Positions 6,197-12,953 of a DNA stretch of 17,217 nt are shown one piece after another. Below the pieces are notes generated by a model. That model was not told the DNA's origin. It ran no database searches and saw nothing but the letters and a program-made list of their open reading frames with translations. Position 1 is the stretch's first letter. Every line of letters starts with the position of its first letter. A program made the translations under genes and the position numbers. Origin of the DNA: Candidatus Egerieicola pullicola (GTDB taxonomy: Bacteria; Bacillota; Clostridia; Oscillospirales; Ruminococcaceae); assembly GCA_018712465.1 (NCBI GenBank), contig DVGY01000105.1:1-17217 (forward strand), in the 5' to 3' direction.

Positions 6197-6763
6197 ATGA
6201 AACCCTTTATCGTTGAAACCAGCGCCCGTCACGTCCATGTGACGAAGGAAGATCTCGCGACTTTGTTCGGCCCCGATGCCGTTCTGCACAACAAAAAAGA
6301 CCTGTCTCAGCCTGGTCAGTTCGCCTGCACCGAAAAGGTGAAGGTGGTAGGCCCCAAAGGCGAAATGATGTGCAGCATCCTGGGCCCGGAACGCAGTGCC
6401 AGCCAAGTAGAGCTGTCCCTCACCGAAGCTCGGAAACTGGGCCTCACCGCCATGATTCGGGAAAGCGGAGATCTGGCCGGAACCAGTGGATGTAAATTGG
6501 TGGGCCCCGCTGGAGAAGTGGAACTGAAGGAAGGCGTGATCGCCGCCAAGCGCCACATCCATATGACTCCCGAAGACGCCAAGGAATACGGTGTGGAAAA
6601 CGGTCAGATTGTCAGTGTGAAGGTTTCTACCCCCGAACGCAGCTTGATCTTCGGTGATACCGTAGTGCGGGTGAGCACCAAGTATGCTCTGGCTATGCAC
6701 ATTGATACCGATGAAGCCAACGCTGCCGGATGCAGCGGCAATGTAATGGGAGAAATTGTGTAA
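6197..6763 (+). CDS. pduL: PduL-type phosphate acyltransferase (phosphotransacylase)
   Basis: This 188-residue enzyme exchanges the acyl group between CoA and phosphate (acetyl-CoA or propionyl-CoA to the acyl phosphate), using a two-zinc centre unrelated to classical Pta. Zinc-ligand histidines are recognisable at His12/His14 (ARHVHVT), His120/His122 (AAKRHIHMTPEDA) and His168 (AMHIDTDEANAAG). The two halves repeat the same beta-barrel domain, as in PduL. Length is normal. There is no N-terminal extension for microcompartment targeting, and no shell-protein, aldehyde dehydrogenase or diol dehydratase gene is nearby, so it probably serves housekeeping acetate formation (inference). An acetate kinase gene is not adjacent. 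The start at 6197 is preferred over GTG 6188, which lies only two bases from the AGGAAAGG site (6178-6185). It is monocistronic, between its own promoter and terminator. Confidence 0.93.
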   Translation: MKPFIVETSARHVHVTKEDLATLFGPDAVLHNKKDLSQPGQFACTEKVKVVGPKGEMMCSILGPERSASQVELSLTEARKLGLTAMIRESGDLAGTSGCKLVGPAGEVELKEGVIAAKRHIHMTPEDAKEYGVENGQIVSVKVSTPERSLIFGDTVVRVSTKYALAMHIDTDEANAAGCSGNVMGEIV

Positions 6764-6785
6764 GTTACACAAGCCTGTTTTATCA

Positions 6786-6831
6786 AGAAAGCGGAACTTT
6801 CTTCGCAACGGAGAAGGTTCTGTTTTCTTTT
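6786..6831 (+). terminator. Long-stem terminator after pduL
   Basis: Bases 6786-6804 (AGAAAGCGGAACTTTCTTC) pair with 6810-6828 over 19 positions, counting four or five G-U wobbles and no true mismatch. The loop is five bases (6805-6809), and a short T-tract follows. Confidence 0.8.
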
Positions 6832-6850
6832 GTCCAGTTGAAAAAAGTGG

Positions 6851-6879
6851 TTGACTTTTAAAATTTTTGCCGCTATAAT
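6851..6879 (+). promoter_or_regulatory. Promoter of the marR-ABC operon
   Basis: TTGACT (6851-6856) and TATAAT (6874-6879) are separated by 17 bases. It is one of the strongest promoters in the window. The two operator repeats start three bases after the -10 box, so binding there would block initiation or early elongation. Confidence 0.88.
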
Positions 6880-6881
6880 TC

Positions 6882-6908
6882 TTAGTGCGCTAATCATTAG
6901 CAAGCTAA
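6882..6908 (+). promoter_or_regulatory. Two tandem inverted repeats, probable MarR operators
   Basis: TTAGTGCGCTAA (6882-6893) and TTAGCAAGCTAA (6897-6908) both fit TTAGC-NN-GCTAA. The second is perfect and the first has one mismatch. The centres are 15 bases apart. The junction itself is also a perfect 13-base palindrome, GCTAATCATTAGC (6889-6901). The position over the expected transcription start, directly before a MarR gene, suggests autorepression of the whole operon (inference). Confidence 0.8.
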
Positions 6909-6934
6909 ATATTTATTTGGAGAGGGGGAAATCT

Positions 6935-7402
6935 ATGGATCCCGATTCCAGTGTGGGCGCCCAGGTAGGGCGGTTGCAACACCTGATCTGGCGGCGGATG
7001 GAAGCTTCCGCTTCTGCTTGCGGTATCAGCGGGGCACAGGGGCAGATTTTGCTGTTTATCCTGCGCAATCCCACGGTGTACCAAAAGGATTTGGAAAAGA
7101 CCTTTCACCTGCGTCCTTCCACTGCCACCGGCTTGTTGAAGCGAATGGAGAAAAACGGCTTAATTTGCCGGGAAAATTGCAAGGAAGATGCTCGTCTAAA
7201 GCAGTTGATTCCCACTCAACGAGGCCGGGAGCTTTACAGCCAGGTGCACCAGGAAACGGAACGGACCGAAGCTCTTCTCACCAAGGGGATTTCCTCGGAA
7301 GAGATGGAAACTTTCTTCCGGGTCATTACCAAAATGCAGCAAAATTTGGTCAGCGATTGCTGCAAATCAAACCAACCTAAAAGCGAAAACGAAGGAGGAT
7401 GA
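6935..7402 (+). CDS. MarR-family transcriptional repressor of the ABC exporter operon
   Basis: This 155-residue protein has the MarR winged-helix fold: an N-terminal dimerisation helix (about 8-28), the DNA-binding helices (48-77, with RPSTATGLLKRMEKNGLI at 60-77 as recognition helix and following turn), and a wing at NCKEDARLKQLIPT (81-94). A C-terminal helix follows at 98-140. The ATG at 6935 follows a G-rich AGAGGGGG site; the frame is open further upstream but overlaps the operators and promoter. Its final codons, Glu-Gly-Gly-stop, contain the AAGGAGG that serves the next gene, so translation is coupled. It most likely represses its own operon from the two operators. The ligand is unknown; drugs or cell-wall-active compounds are usual for this arrangement. 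Confidence 0.92.
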   Translation: MDPDSSVGAQVGRLQHLIWRRMEASASACGISGAQGQILLFILRNPTVYQKDLEKTFHLRPSTATGLLKRMEKNGLICRENCKEDARLKQLIPTQRGRELYSQVHQETERTEALLTKGISSEEMETFFRVITKMQQNLVSDCCKSNQPKSENEGG

Positions 7403-7406
7403 AATC

Positions 7407-9152
7407 TTGATTAAAAAATTAGCCAGAAGTCTCCGGGAATTTAAAAAGGACTCCATCCTTTCGCCGGTCTTCGTGTCGTTGGAAGTTTTGATGGAAGTGC
7501 TGATTCCCATGTTGATGGCCTCCATCATTGACAACGGCATCGACAACGGTTCCGGCGGGGATCTGGGTTACATCTGGAAGATGGGCATCGTGCTGGTGGT
7601 GGCTTCCATCCTGTCCCTGATTTTCGGCGTTCTTTCCGGACGGTTTGCCGCAAAGGCCAGCGCCGGGTTCGCCAAGAATCTGCGCAAGGATATGTTTGCC
7701 CGGATTCAACAGTATTCTTTTACCAACATCGACAAATTTTCCAATGCCAGCTTGGTTACCCGTTTGACCACCGACATCACCAACGTTCAGATGGCGTTTA
7801 TGATGATTGTCCGGGTGGCGGTTCGTGGTCCCATTATGCTGATTTTTGCGGTGATCTTTTCCATTCAGCTGAATGCGGAATTGAGCTTGATTTACTTGGT
7901 GGCCATTCCGGTGCTGGGCACCGGCCTGTTCTGGATTGCCTGGAAAGCGCATCCCCGTTTTGAAAAGGTGTTCCGCAGCTACGACAGTTTGAACCGTGTG
8001 GTGCAGGAAAACGTCACCGCTATGCGGGTGGTTAAGGCTTATGTCCGGGAAGATCATGAAAATAAGAAATTCCACCGGATTTCCGACCGGGTGTACAATC
8101 TGTTTGTATCGGCGGAAAAGCTGGTGTGCATGAACACTCCCTTGATGATGTTTGCTATGTACACCTGCATCACCCTGATCTGCCTGCTGGGCGGTCAACA
8201 GATCATTGCCGGGGATTTCACCACCGGCCAGCTCCTCAGCCAGATGACCTATGCTACCCAGATCCTGTCCAGTTTGATGATGCTGTCCATGGTGTTTGTC
8301 ATGATTATCATGGCCCGCACCAGCGCAGAGCGGATTGTGGAAGTGCTGGACGAAGAAAGCGCTTTGAAAGATCCTGCCGATCCGGTGGAAGTGGTGCCCA
8401 ACGGTTCCATTGACTTCAACCACGTCAATTTCAGCTATATCAGCGATAAGGAAAAATTGGCTTTGGCTGAGGTGGATCTCCACATCAAATCCGGTGAAAC
8501 CATCGGCATCATCGGCGGCACCGGCAGTGCTAAATCTACCTTGGTGCAGTTGATTCCCCGCCTTTACGACGTCACCGAAGGCAGTGTGCTGGTAGGAGGC
8601 ATTGATGTGCGGCAGTACGGCCTGGAAGCCTTGCGCAAACAGGTGGCTATGGTGCTGCAAAAGAACGTGCTGTTTGCCGGTTCCATCAAAGACAACCTGC
8701 GCTGGGGCAAGCCGGACGCTACCGATGAGGAAATTGTTCATGCTTGTCAACTGGCTCAGGCCGACGAGTTTATTCAGGGCTTCCCGGATGGCTACGATAC
8801 CCACATTGAACAGGGAGGCAGCAACGTTTCCGGCGGCCAGAAACAGCGTCTGTGTATTGCCCGGGCTCTGCTGGCTCATCCGAAAATTTTGATTTTGGAC
8901 GACTCCACCAGCGCAGTGGATACCCGTACCGACGCTTTGATCCGCAAGGCCTTTGCTGAGGAAATTCCCGGCACCACCAAGCTGATCATTGCTCAGCGGA
9001 TCAACTCGGTGGAAAATGCCGACCGAGTGATTGTGCTGGACAACGGACGGGTAGACGCCTTTGACACTCCGGCTAATCTGTTGAAGACCAACAAGATTTA
9101 CCGGGAAGTTTATGAATCCCAAGGAGGAAAGGGGGCGGAGGAACATGAGTAA
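7407..9152 (+). CDS. ABC exporter half-transporter, degenerate-site subunit
   Basis: This 581-residue protein has six predicted membrane helices in residues 1-310 and a nucleotide-binding domain in about 335-570, the type IV exporter layout of LmrC, BmrC and TM287. The Walker A motif is GGTGSAKST (370-378), with Ala375 in place of the third glycine. The Q-loop Gln is 418, the signature is VSGGQ (474-478), and Walker B ends in Asp498-Asp499, where the catalytic residue is normally Glu. The switch histidine is Gln530 (IIAQRINS). Lack of both catalytic Glu and His marks the degenerate ATP site of a heterodimer whose partner is the next gene. The start is TTG at 7407, supported by AAGGAGG (7392-7398) eight bases upstream; no ATG is well placed. 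Substrates are probably lipophilic or drug-like compounds, but are not determined by sequence. Confidence 0.94.
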   Translation: MIKKLARSLREFKKDSILSPVFVSLEVLMEVLIPMLMASIIDNGIDNGSGGDLGYIWKMGIVLVVASILSLIFGVLSGRFAAKASAGFAKNLRKDMFARIQQYSFTNIDKFSNASLVTRLTTDITNVQMAFMMIVRVAVRGPIMLIFAVIFSIQLNAELSLIYLVAIPVLGTGLFWIAWKAHPRFEKVFRSYDSLNRVVQENVTAMRVVKAYVREDHENKKFHRISDRVYNLFVSAEKLVCMNTPLMMFAMYTCITLICLLGGQQIIAGDFTTGQLLSQMTYATQILSSLMMLSMVFVMIIMARTSAERIVEVLDEESALKDPADPVEVVPNGSIDFNHVNFSYISDKEKLALAEVDLHIKSGETIGIIGGTGSAKSTLVQLIPRLYDVTEGSVLVGGIDVRQYGLEALRKQVAMVLQKNVLFAGSIKDNLRWGKPDATDEEIVHACQLAQADEFIQGFPDGYDTHIEQGGSNVSGGQKQRLCIARALLAHPKILILDDSTSAVDTRTDALIRKAFAEEIPGTTKLIIAQRINSVENADRVIVLDNGRVDAFDTPANLLKTNKIYREVYESQGGKGAEEHE

Positions 9153-11034
9153 AGCTCCAAAGAAAAAAGGGGCAGAAAGCCCCATGAAAACCGCACTCCG
9201 GCTGATGAAATACGTCAGCGGGACCTATCGGATTCAGTTCATCATTGTGCTTCTTTCCATTATCATCAGTTCTGTCTGCGGTATGGCAGGCCCGCTGTTT
9301 TTGGGGTATCTCATTGACAGCGTCATTACTCCTCTGGCTCAGCAGCAATCCCCCGACCTTACCATCCTGTTCCAGTCCATTATTCTGATGCTGGTGATCT
9401 ACTATATCGGTGTGGCTACCTCCTTTGTGTACAACCGATTGATGGTCAACATCGGTCAGGGCGTGCTCAAACGGGTTCGGGATGAAATGTTTGAACATAT
9501 GCAGACTCTGCCCATCTCTTATTTTGATACCCATGCCCGTGGGGAAATTATGAGTCTGTACACCAATGACACCGATACCCTTCGGCAGATGATCAGTATT
9601 GCCATTCCTCAGGTGTTGGCTGCCAGCATCAGCGTCATCACTACCTTTATCGCCATGCTTACCATCAGCCTGCCTTTGTCTTTGCTGGCTGTGGTTATGG
9701 TGGTTGTAATGCTGCTGCTTACCAAGTATATTGCAGGCCGAAGCGGCAGATTCTTCGTGTCTCAACAGCAGGACCTGGGTACTTTGGACGGCTTTGTGGA
9801 AGAAATGATGGCCGGCCAGAAGGTCGTTAAGGTGTTCTGTCACGAAGAAGCCGCAGAAGACGATTTTGAACAGATCAACGGCAAGCTTTGCGACAGCGCT
9901 ACCAAAGCAAACTACTACTCCAACATCATCATGCCGGTAATCAACAACTTGGGTTACCTGCTGTATGTGTTGGCGGCGGTGATCGGCGGGGCCATGTCCA
10001 TCAGCGGCCTTACCGCATTGAGCTTGGGCAATCTGGCCAGCTTCTTGCAGTACACCCGCAGCTTCACCCAGCCCTTTGGTCAGATCAGCCAGCAGGCCAA
10101 CGCTGTGATTATGGCTTTGGCCGGTGCGGAACGGATCTTCCGGATGATGGACGAAACTCCTGAAGTGGATGAAGGTTACGTCACTTTGGTCAACGCTCAA
10201 ATCGACGAAAACGGCAATATCACCGAAGTTCCTCAGCGCACCGGAACCTGGGCTTGGCGTCATCCCCACAAAGCCGACGGCAGTGTTACCTACAGCAAGC
10301 TCACCGGCGATGTGCGGTTCTTTGACATGAGCTTTGGCTATAATCCCAATCATCTGGTACTGCACAACATCGACCTTTACGCCAAACCGGGACAGAAGAT
10401 TGCTTTCGTAGGCTCTACCGGCGCCGGGAAAACTACCATCACCAATCTGATTAACCGGTTTTATACCATTGCCGACGGCAAGATTCGTTATGACAACATT
10501 AACATCAACAAAATCTGCCTGAAGGATCTCCGCCGCAGTTTGGGCATGGTGCTCCAGGACACCCACCTGTTTACCGGTTCTATCCGGGAAAACATCCGCT
10601 ACGGTCGTTTGGACGCCACCGATGAGGATGTGATTGCCGCAGCCAAGCTGGCCAATGCCGACCAGTTTATTACCCGTCTGCCTATGGGTTATGAGACCAT
10701 CCTTTCTGACGATGGACAACAGCTCAGCCAAGGCCAGCGTCAGCTTTTGGCCATTGCCCGTGCCGCCATTGCCGACCCGCCGGTGCTGATTTTGGACGAA
10801 GCCACTTCCTCCATCGACACCCGTACCGAAGCTTTGGTGCAGCAGGGTATGGACGAATTGATGAAGGGACGGACCGTATTTGTGATTGCTCACCGGCTTT
10901 CCACCATCCGCAACTCCGATGCTATTATGGTGTTGGATCACGGACGGATCATCGAACGGGGCGACCACGAACAGCTCTTGGCGCAAAAGGGCACCTACTA
11001 TCAACTGTATACCGGAGCTTTGGAATTGGATTAA
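9145..11034 (+). CDS. ABC exporter half-transporter, canonical-site subunit
   Basis: This 629-residue partner of the preceding subunit has a cytoplasmic basic N-terminus (SKAPKKKG), six membrane helices in about 30-325, and a nucleotide-binding domain in 388-625. Its motifs are canonical: Walker A GSTGAGKTT (423-431), Q-loop Gln471, signature LSQGQ (527-531), Walker B ending Asp551-Glu552, and switch His583. An insert of about 40 residues between membrane and nucleotide domains (345-388, with TGTWAWRHPHK) is longer than in the partner, as in the LmrD/BmrD/TM288 type. The gene overlaps the previous one by eight bases. The start was set at 9145 after GGAGG; an in-frame ATG at 9112 has a poorer site. 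Overlap favours equal production of both halves. A terminator follows. Confidence 0.95.
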   Translation: MSKAPKKKGAESPMKTALRLMKYVSGTYRIQFIIVLLSIIISSVCGMAGPLFLGYLIDSVITPLAQQQSPDLTILFQSIILMLVIYYIGVATSFVYNRLMVNIGQGVLKRVRDEMFEHMQTLPISYFDTHARGEIMSLYTNDTDTLRQMISIAIPQVLAASISVITTFIAMLTISLPLSLLAVVMVVVMLLLTKYIAGRSGRFFVSQQQDLGTLDGFVEEMMAGQKVVKVFCHEEAAEDDFEQINGKLCDSATKANYYSNIIMPVINNLGYLLYVLAAVIGGAMSISGLTALSLGNLASFLQYTRSFTQPFGQISQQANAVIMALAGAERIFRMMDETPEVDEGYVTLVNAQIDENGNITEVPQRTGTWAWRHPHKADGSVTYSKLTGDVRFFDMSFGYNPNHLVLHNIDLYAKPGQKIAFVGSTGAGKTTITNLINRFYTIADGKIRYDNININKICLKDLRRSLGMVLQDTHLFTGSIRENIRYGRLDATDEDVIAAAKLANADQFITRLPMGYETILSDDGQQLSQGQRQLLAIARAAIADPPVLILDEATSSIDTRTEALVQQGMDELMKGRTVFVIAHRLSTIRNSDAIMVLDHGRIIERGDHEQLLAQKGTYYQLYTGALELD

Positions 11035-11055
11035 ATTACAAGCTTCGTAACAAAG

Positions 11056-11087
11056 AGCGTTTCCTGTGTTTGCAGGGGGCGCTTTTT
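11056..11087 (+). terminator. Terminator of the marR-ABC operon
   Basis: AGCGTTTCCTG (11056-11066) pairs with CAGGGGGCGCT (11073-11083) over 11 positions including three G-U pairs, followed by TTTTT (11083-11087). Confidence 0.85.
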
Positions 11088-11109
11088 GCTTTGCGCTCAC
11101 GTCTTGAAT

Positions 11110-11126
11110 CCGGCTTGTCAAGCCGG
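11110..11126. repeat. Perfect 17-base palindrome downstream of the ABC operon
   Basis: CCGGCTTGTCAAGCCGG is an exact palindrome around a central T. It can fold as a tight seven-pair hairpin with a three-base loop. Only TTTA follows, so terminator function is weak. It could be a back-up terminator, a protein-binding site, or the relic of a repeat element. I found no second copy in the window. Confidence 0.55.
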
Positions 11127-11397
11127 TTTACACTTCCAGATCGTTATTTTTCCATAGAGAAAATCTTTGCTGCATCCACAAAAGAACGACTTTAAAAGGG
11201 GGCTGCTTGATTTCTAAAATTTGCTATTTTTTGCCATAAATCTCATTTGCATCTGAAAAATAATAAAATAATGACAGAAAATGCAAAGGAAATGACAGTC
11301 TGCAACAGCCTGTTACAATTTGTATCCCAACCTGCACAAAAGCTAAATTGGGAAATCGGGCAGTTTCCATAAACCGTGCCAAATCGTTGTTTTGCCA
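11127..11397. other. AT-rich intergenic region without a recognised gene
   Basis: Between the palindrome and the MBOAT promoter I see no plus-strand coding frame with a ribosome-binding site. A minus-strand frame covering 11243-11575 overlaps the MBOAT promoter and start and lacks family features. Long A/T stretches dominate (11200-11290). A weak promoter-like pair, TTGCAT (11247-11252) and TAATGA (11269-11274), is present. A small RNA cannot be excluded, but nothing identifies one. Confidence 0.35.
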
Positions 11398-11426
11398 TTG
11401 AAACCATAAAATAGGTATGGTAGAAT
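11398..11426 (+). promoter_or_regulatory. Promoter of the MBOAT-DHHW operon
   Basis: TTGAAA (11398-11403) and TAGAAT (11421-11426) are separated by 17 bases. The MBOAT start is about 70 bases downstream, leaving a leader that contains a small GC-rich inverted repeat around 11439-11457 (TTTCCGGAAG followed by CCTCCGGGAA). Confidence 0.65.
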
Positions 11427-11495
11427 GAAGCCATAGTTTCCGGAAGTGCCCTCCGGGAATTCCTTATTTTTGAAAGAAAGTGCGAGGTCTCCGCC

Positions 11496-12932
11496 ATGGT
11501 TTTTTCCAGTATGCTATTTGTGTTTTTGTTCCTGGTGCTGAATCTGCTGACCATTCGATTTTGCCGCACCACCAAGGCGCAAAACGTTGCACTGCTGATC
11601 TTTTCGCTAGTGTTCTACGGTTGGGGAGGCCCCCGATTTTTATTGCTGCTGATGGGGATGGTATTCATTTGTTGGCTGGGCGCTCGGTTGTTGGACAGCG
11701 CCCCCAACCAAAAGCGGCGGAAATTCTTTTTGGTTCTGACCTTGATTTTGTCGTTGGGGTTGCTGGTGTTTTTCAAGTACACCGGTTTTATCTGCGAAAA
11801 CCTGCAATTCCTCACCGGTTTTCCCACCATCATTCCCCAAATCGTCCTGCCCATCGGCATATCCTTCTACACCTTCCAATTAATCAGCTATGTGATTGAT
11901 GTGTACCGGGGCGAAGTACGGGCCCAGAAGAAATATTGGATGCTTTTGCTTTATGCCGGGCTGTTCCATCAATGCGTGGCCGGTCCCATTATCCGGTATA
12001 AGGATGTGAACGACGAAATCCTGCACCGGCGCATCCGTTCCAGTGAAGTCAGCCGGGGCATTACTCGGTTTTGCATCGGCTTGGCCAAAAAAGCGGTGTT
12101 GGCCAACTCCTGCGCCGCTTTGGCGGACAGCCTGCTGCCCCTGGACAATCTCCAGACGCTGCAAACCACCCCTTCGGCCGGACTGCTGCTGGGCGGACTG
12201 TGCTATATGTTCCAGATTTATCTGGACTTTTCCGCCTATTCCGATATGGCCATCGGCATGGGACTGATGAGCGGATTCCACTACAAAGAAAACTTCAACT
12301 ATCCCTACATCGCTGATTCCGTCACCGAATTTTGGCGGCGGTGGCACATTTCGTTGAGCAGTTTCTTCCGGGATTATGTGTACATTCCCCTGGGAGGCAA
12401 CCGCAGAGGACTGCCCCGGCAGATTTTTAATTTGTTCGTGGTCTGGCTGCTCACCGGCGTTTGGCACGGCGCTAGCTGGAACTACATCCTGTGGGGATTG
12501 TACTTCTTTGTGTTCTTGGTGCTGGAAAAGCTGTTCTGGCTGAAAAGCCCCCTGCACCGCTGCAAACCCATTAACCATATTCTTTTGTTGATTGTGGTAT
12601 ATTTCAGTTGGCTGTTGTTCCGTTTCACCGATCTGGGAATGCTGGGCACGGTGCTGCAAGGAATCTTCGGCGGTACCGGAGCTGGTTTCACCAGCCCGGC
12701 TGTGGAACTGAATTGGTTGAACAACTGCTTCTTCCTGATCTTCTGCGCCATTGCCTGCACTCCCATTGGCAGTTACCTTCACCGGTTGTTCCAATACCAA
12801 GGCGGCCGGCATCCGGTGATTGCAAAGGGTTTGGCGGTATTTGATGTGCTGCTTCCGGCAGGCCTTCTGATACTTTCCGCTATGGCTTTGGTGGGAGACA
12901 GCTACAATCCCTTCCTGTATTTCCAGTTCTAA
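11496..12932 (+). CDS. MBOAT-family O-acyltransferase (AlgI/DltB-like)
   Basis: This 478-residue polytopic membrane protein with about ten or more helices matches the AlgI branch of the MBOAT family. These enzymes pass acetyl groups from the cytoplasm across the membrane for polysaccharide O-acetylation. The two catalytic-type histidines are present: His284 in EFWRRWHISLSSFFRDY (278-294) and His324 in LTGVWHGASWNYILWG (319-334). Other family marks are KYTGFICENL (95-104), LPIGISFYTFQ (118-128) and YLDFSAYSDMAIG (242-254). Length is typical. The ATG follows GAGG at eight bases. The following DHHW gene starts 21 bases downstream, so the pair forms an operon equivalent to AlgI with AlgJ/AlgX. 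The acceptor glycan is not shown, and no glycan synthesis cluster is adjacent; DltB is less likely because dltA/C/D are absent. Confidence 0.94.
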   Translation: MVFSSMLFVFLFLVLNLLTIRFCRTTKAQNVALLIFSLVFYGWGGPRFLLLLMGMVFICWLGARLLDSAPNQKRRKFFLVLTLILSLGLLVFFKYTGFICENLQFLTGFPTIIPQIVLPIGISFYTFQLISYVIDVYRGEVRAQKKYWMLLLYAGLFHQCVAGPIIRYKDVNDEILHRRIRSSEVSRGITRFCIGLAKKAVLANSCAALADSLLPLDNLQTLQTTPSAGLLLGGLCYMFQIYLDFSAYSDMAIGMGLMSGFHYKENFNYPYIADSVTEFWRRWHISLSSFFRDYVYIPLGGNRRGLPRQIFNLFVVWLLTGVWHGASWNYILWGLYFFVFLVLEKLFWLKSPLHRCKPINHILLLIVVYFSWLLFRFTDLGMLGTVLQGIFGGTGAGFTSPAVELNWLNNCFFLIFCAIACTPIGSYLHRLFQYQGGRHPVIAKGLAVFDVLLPAGLLILSAMALVGDSYNPFLYFQF

Positions 12933-12953
12933 GCATGGACGAGGTAATGTAAG

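Noticed and set aside
5997..6200. Short frames on both strands upstream of pduL
   Set aside because: No ribosome-binding site at their starts, and they contain the promoter -35/-10 pair of pduL.
7419..9185. A 588-residue open frame on the minus strand
   Set aside because: Antisense shadow of the first ABC subunit; His/Gln/Asn-rich with no recognisable domain, and it spans the gene junction.
9073..11121. A 682-residue open frame on the minus strand
   Set aside because: It mirrors the second ABC subunit, whose Walker and signature motifs are all in the plus frame. The reverse product shows no domain.
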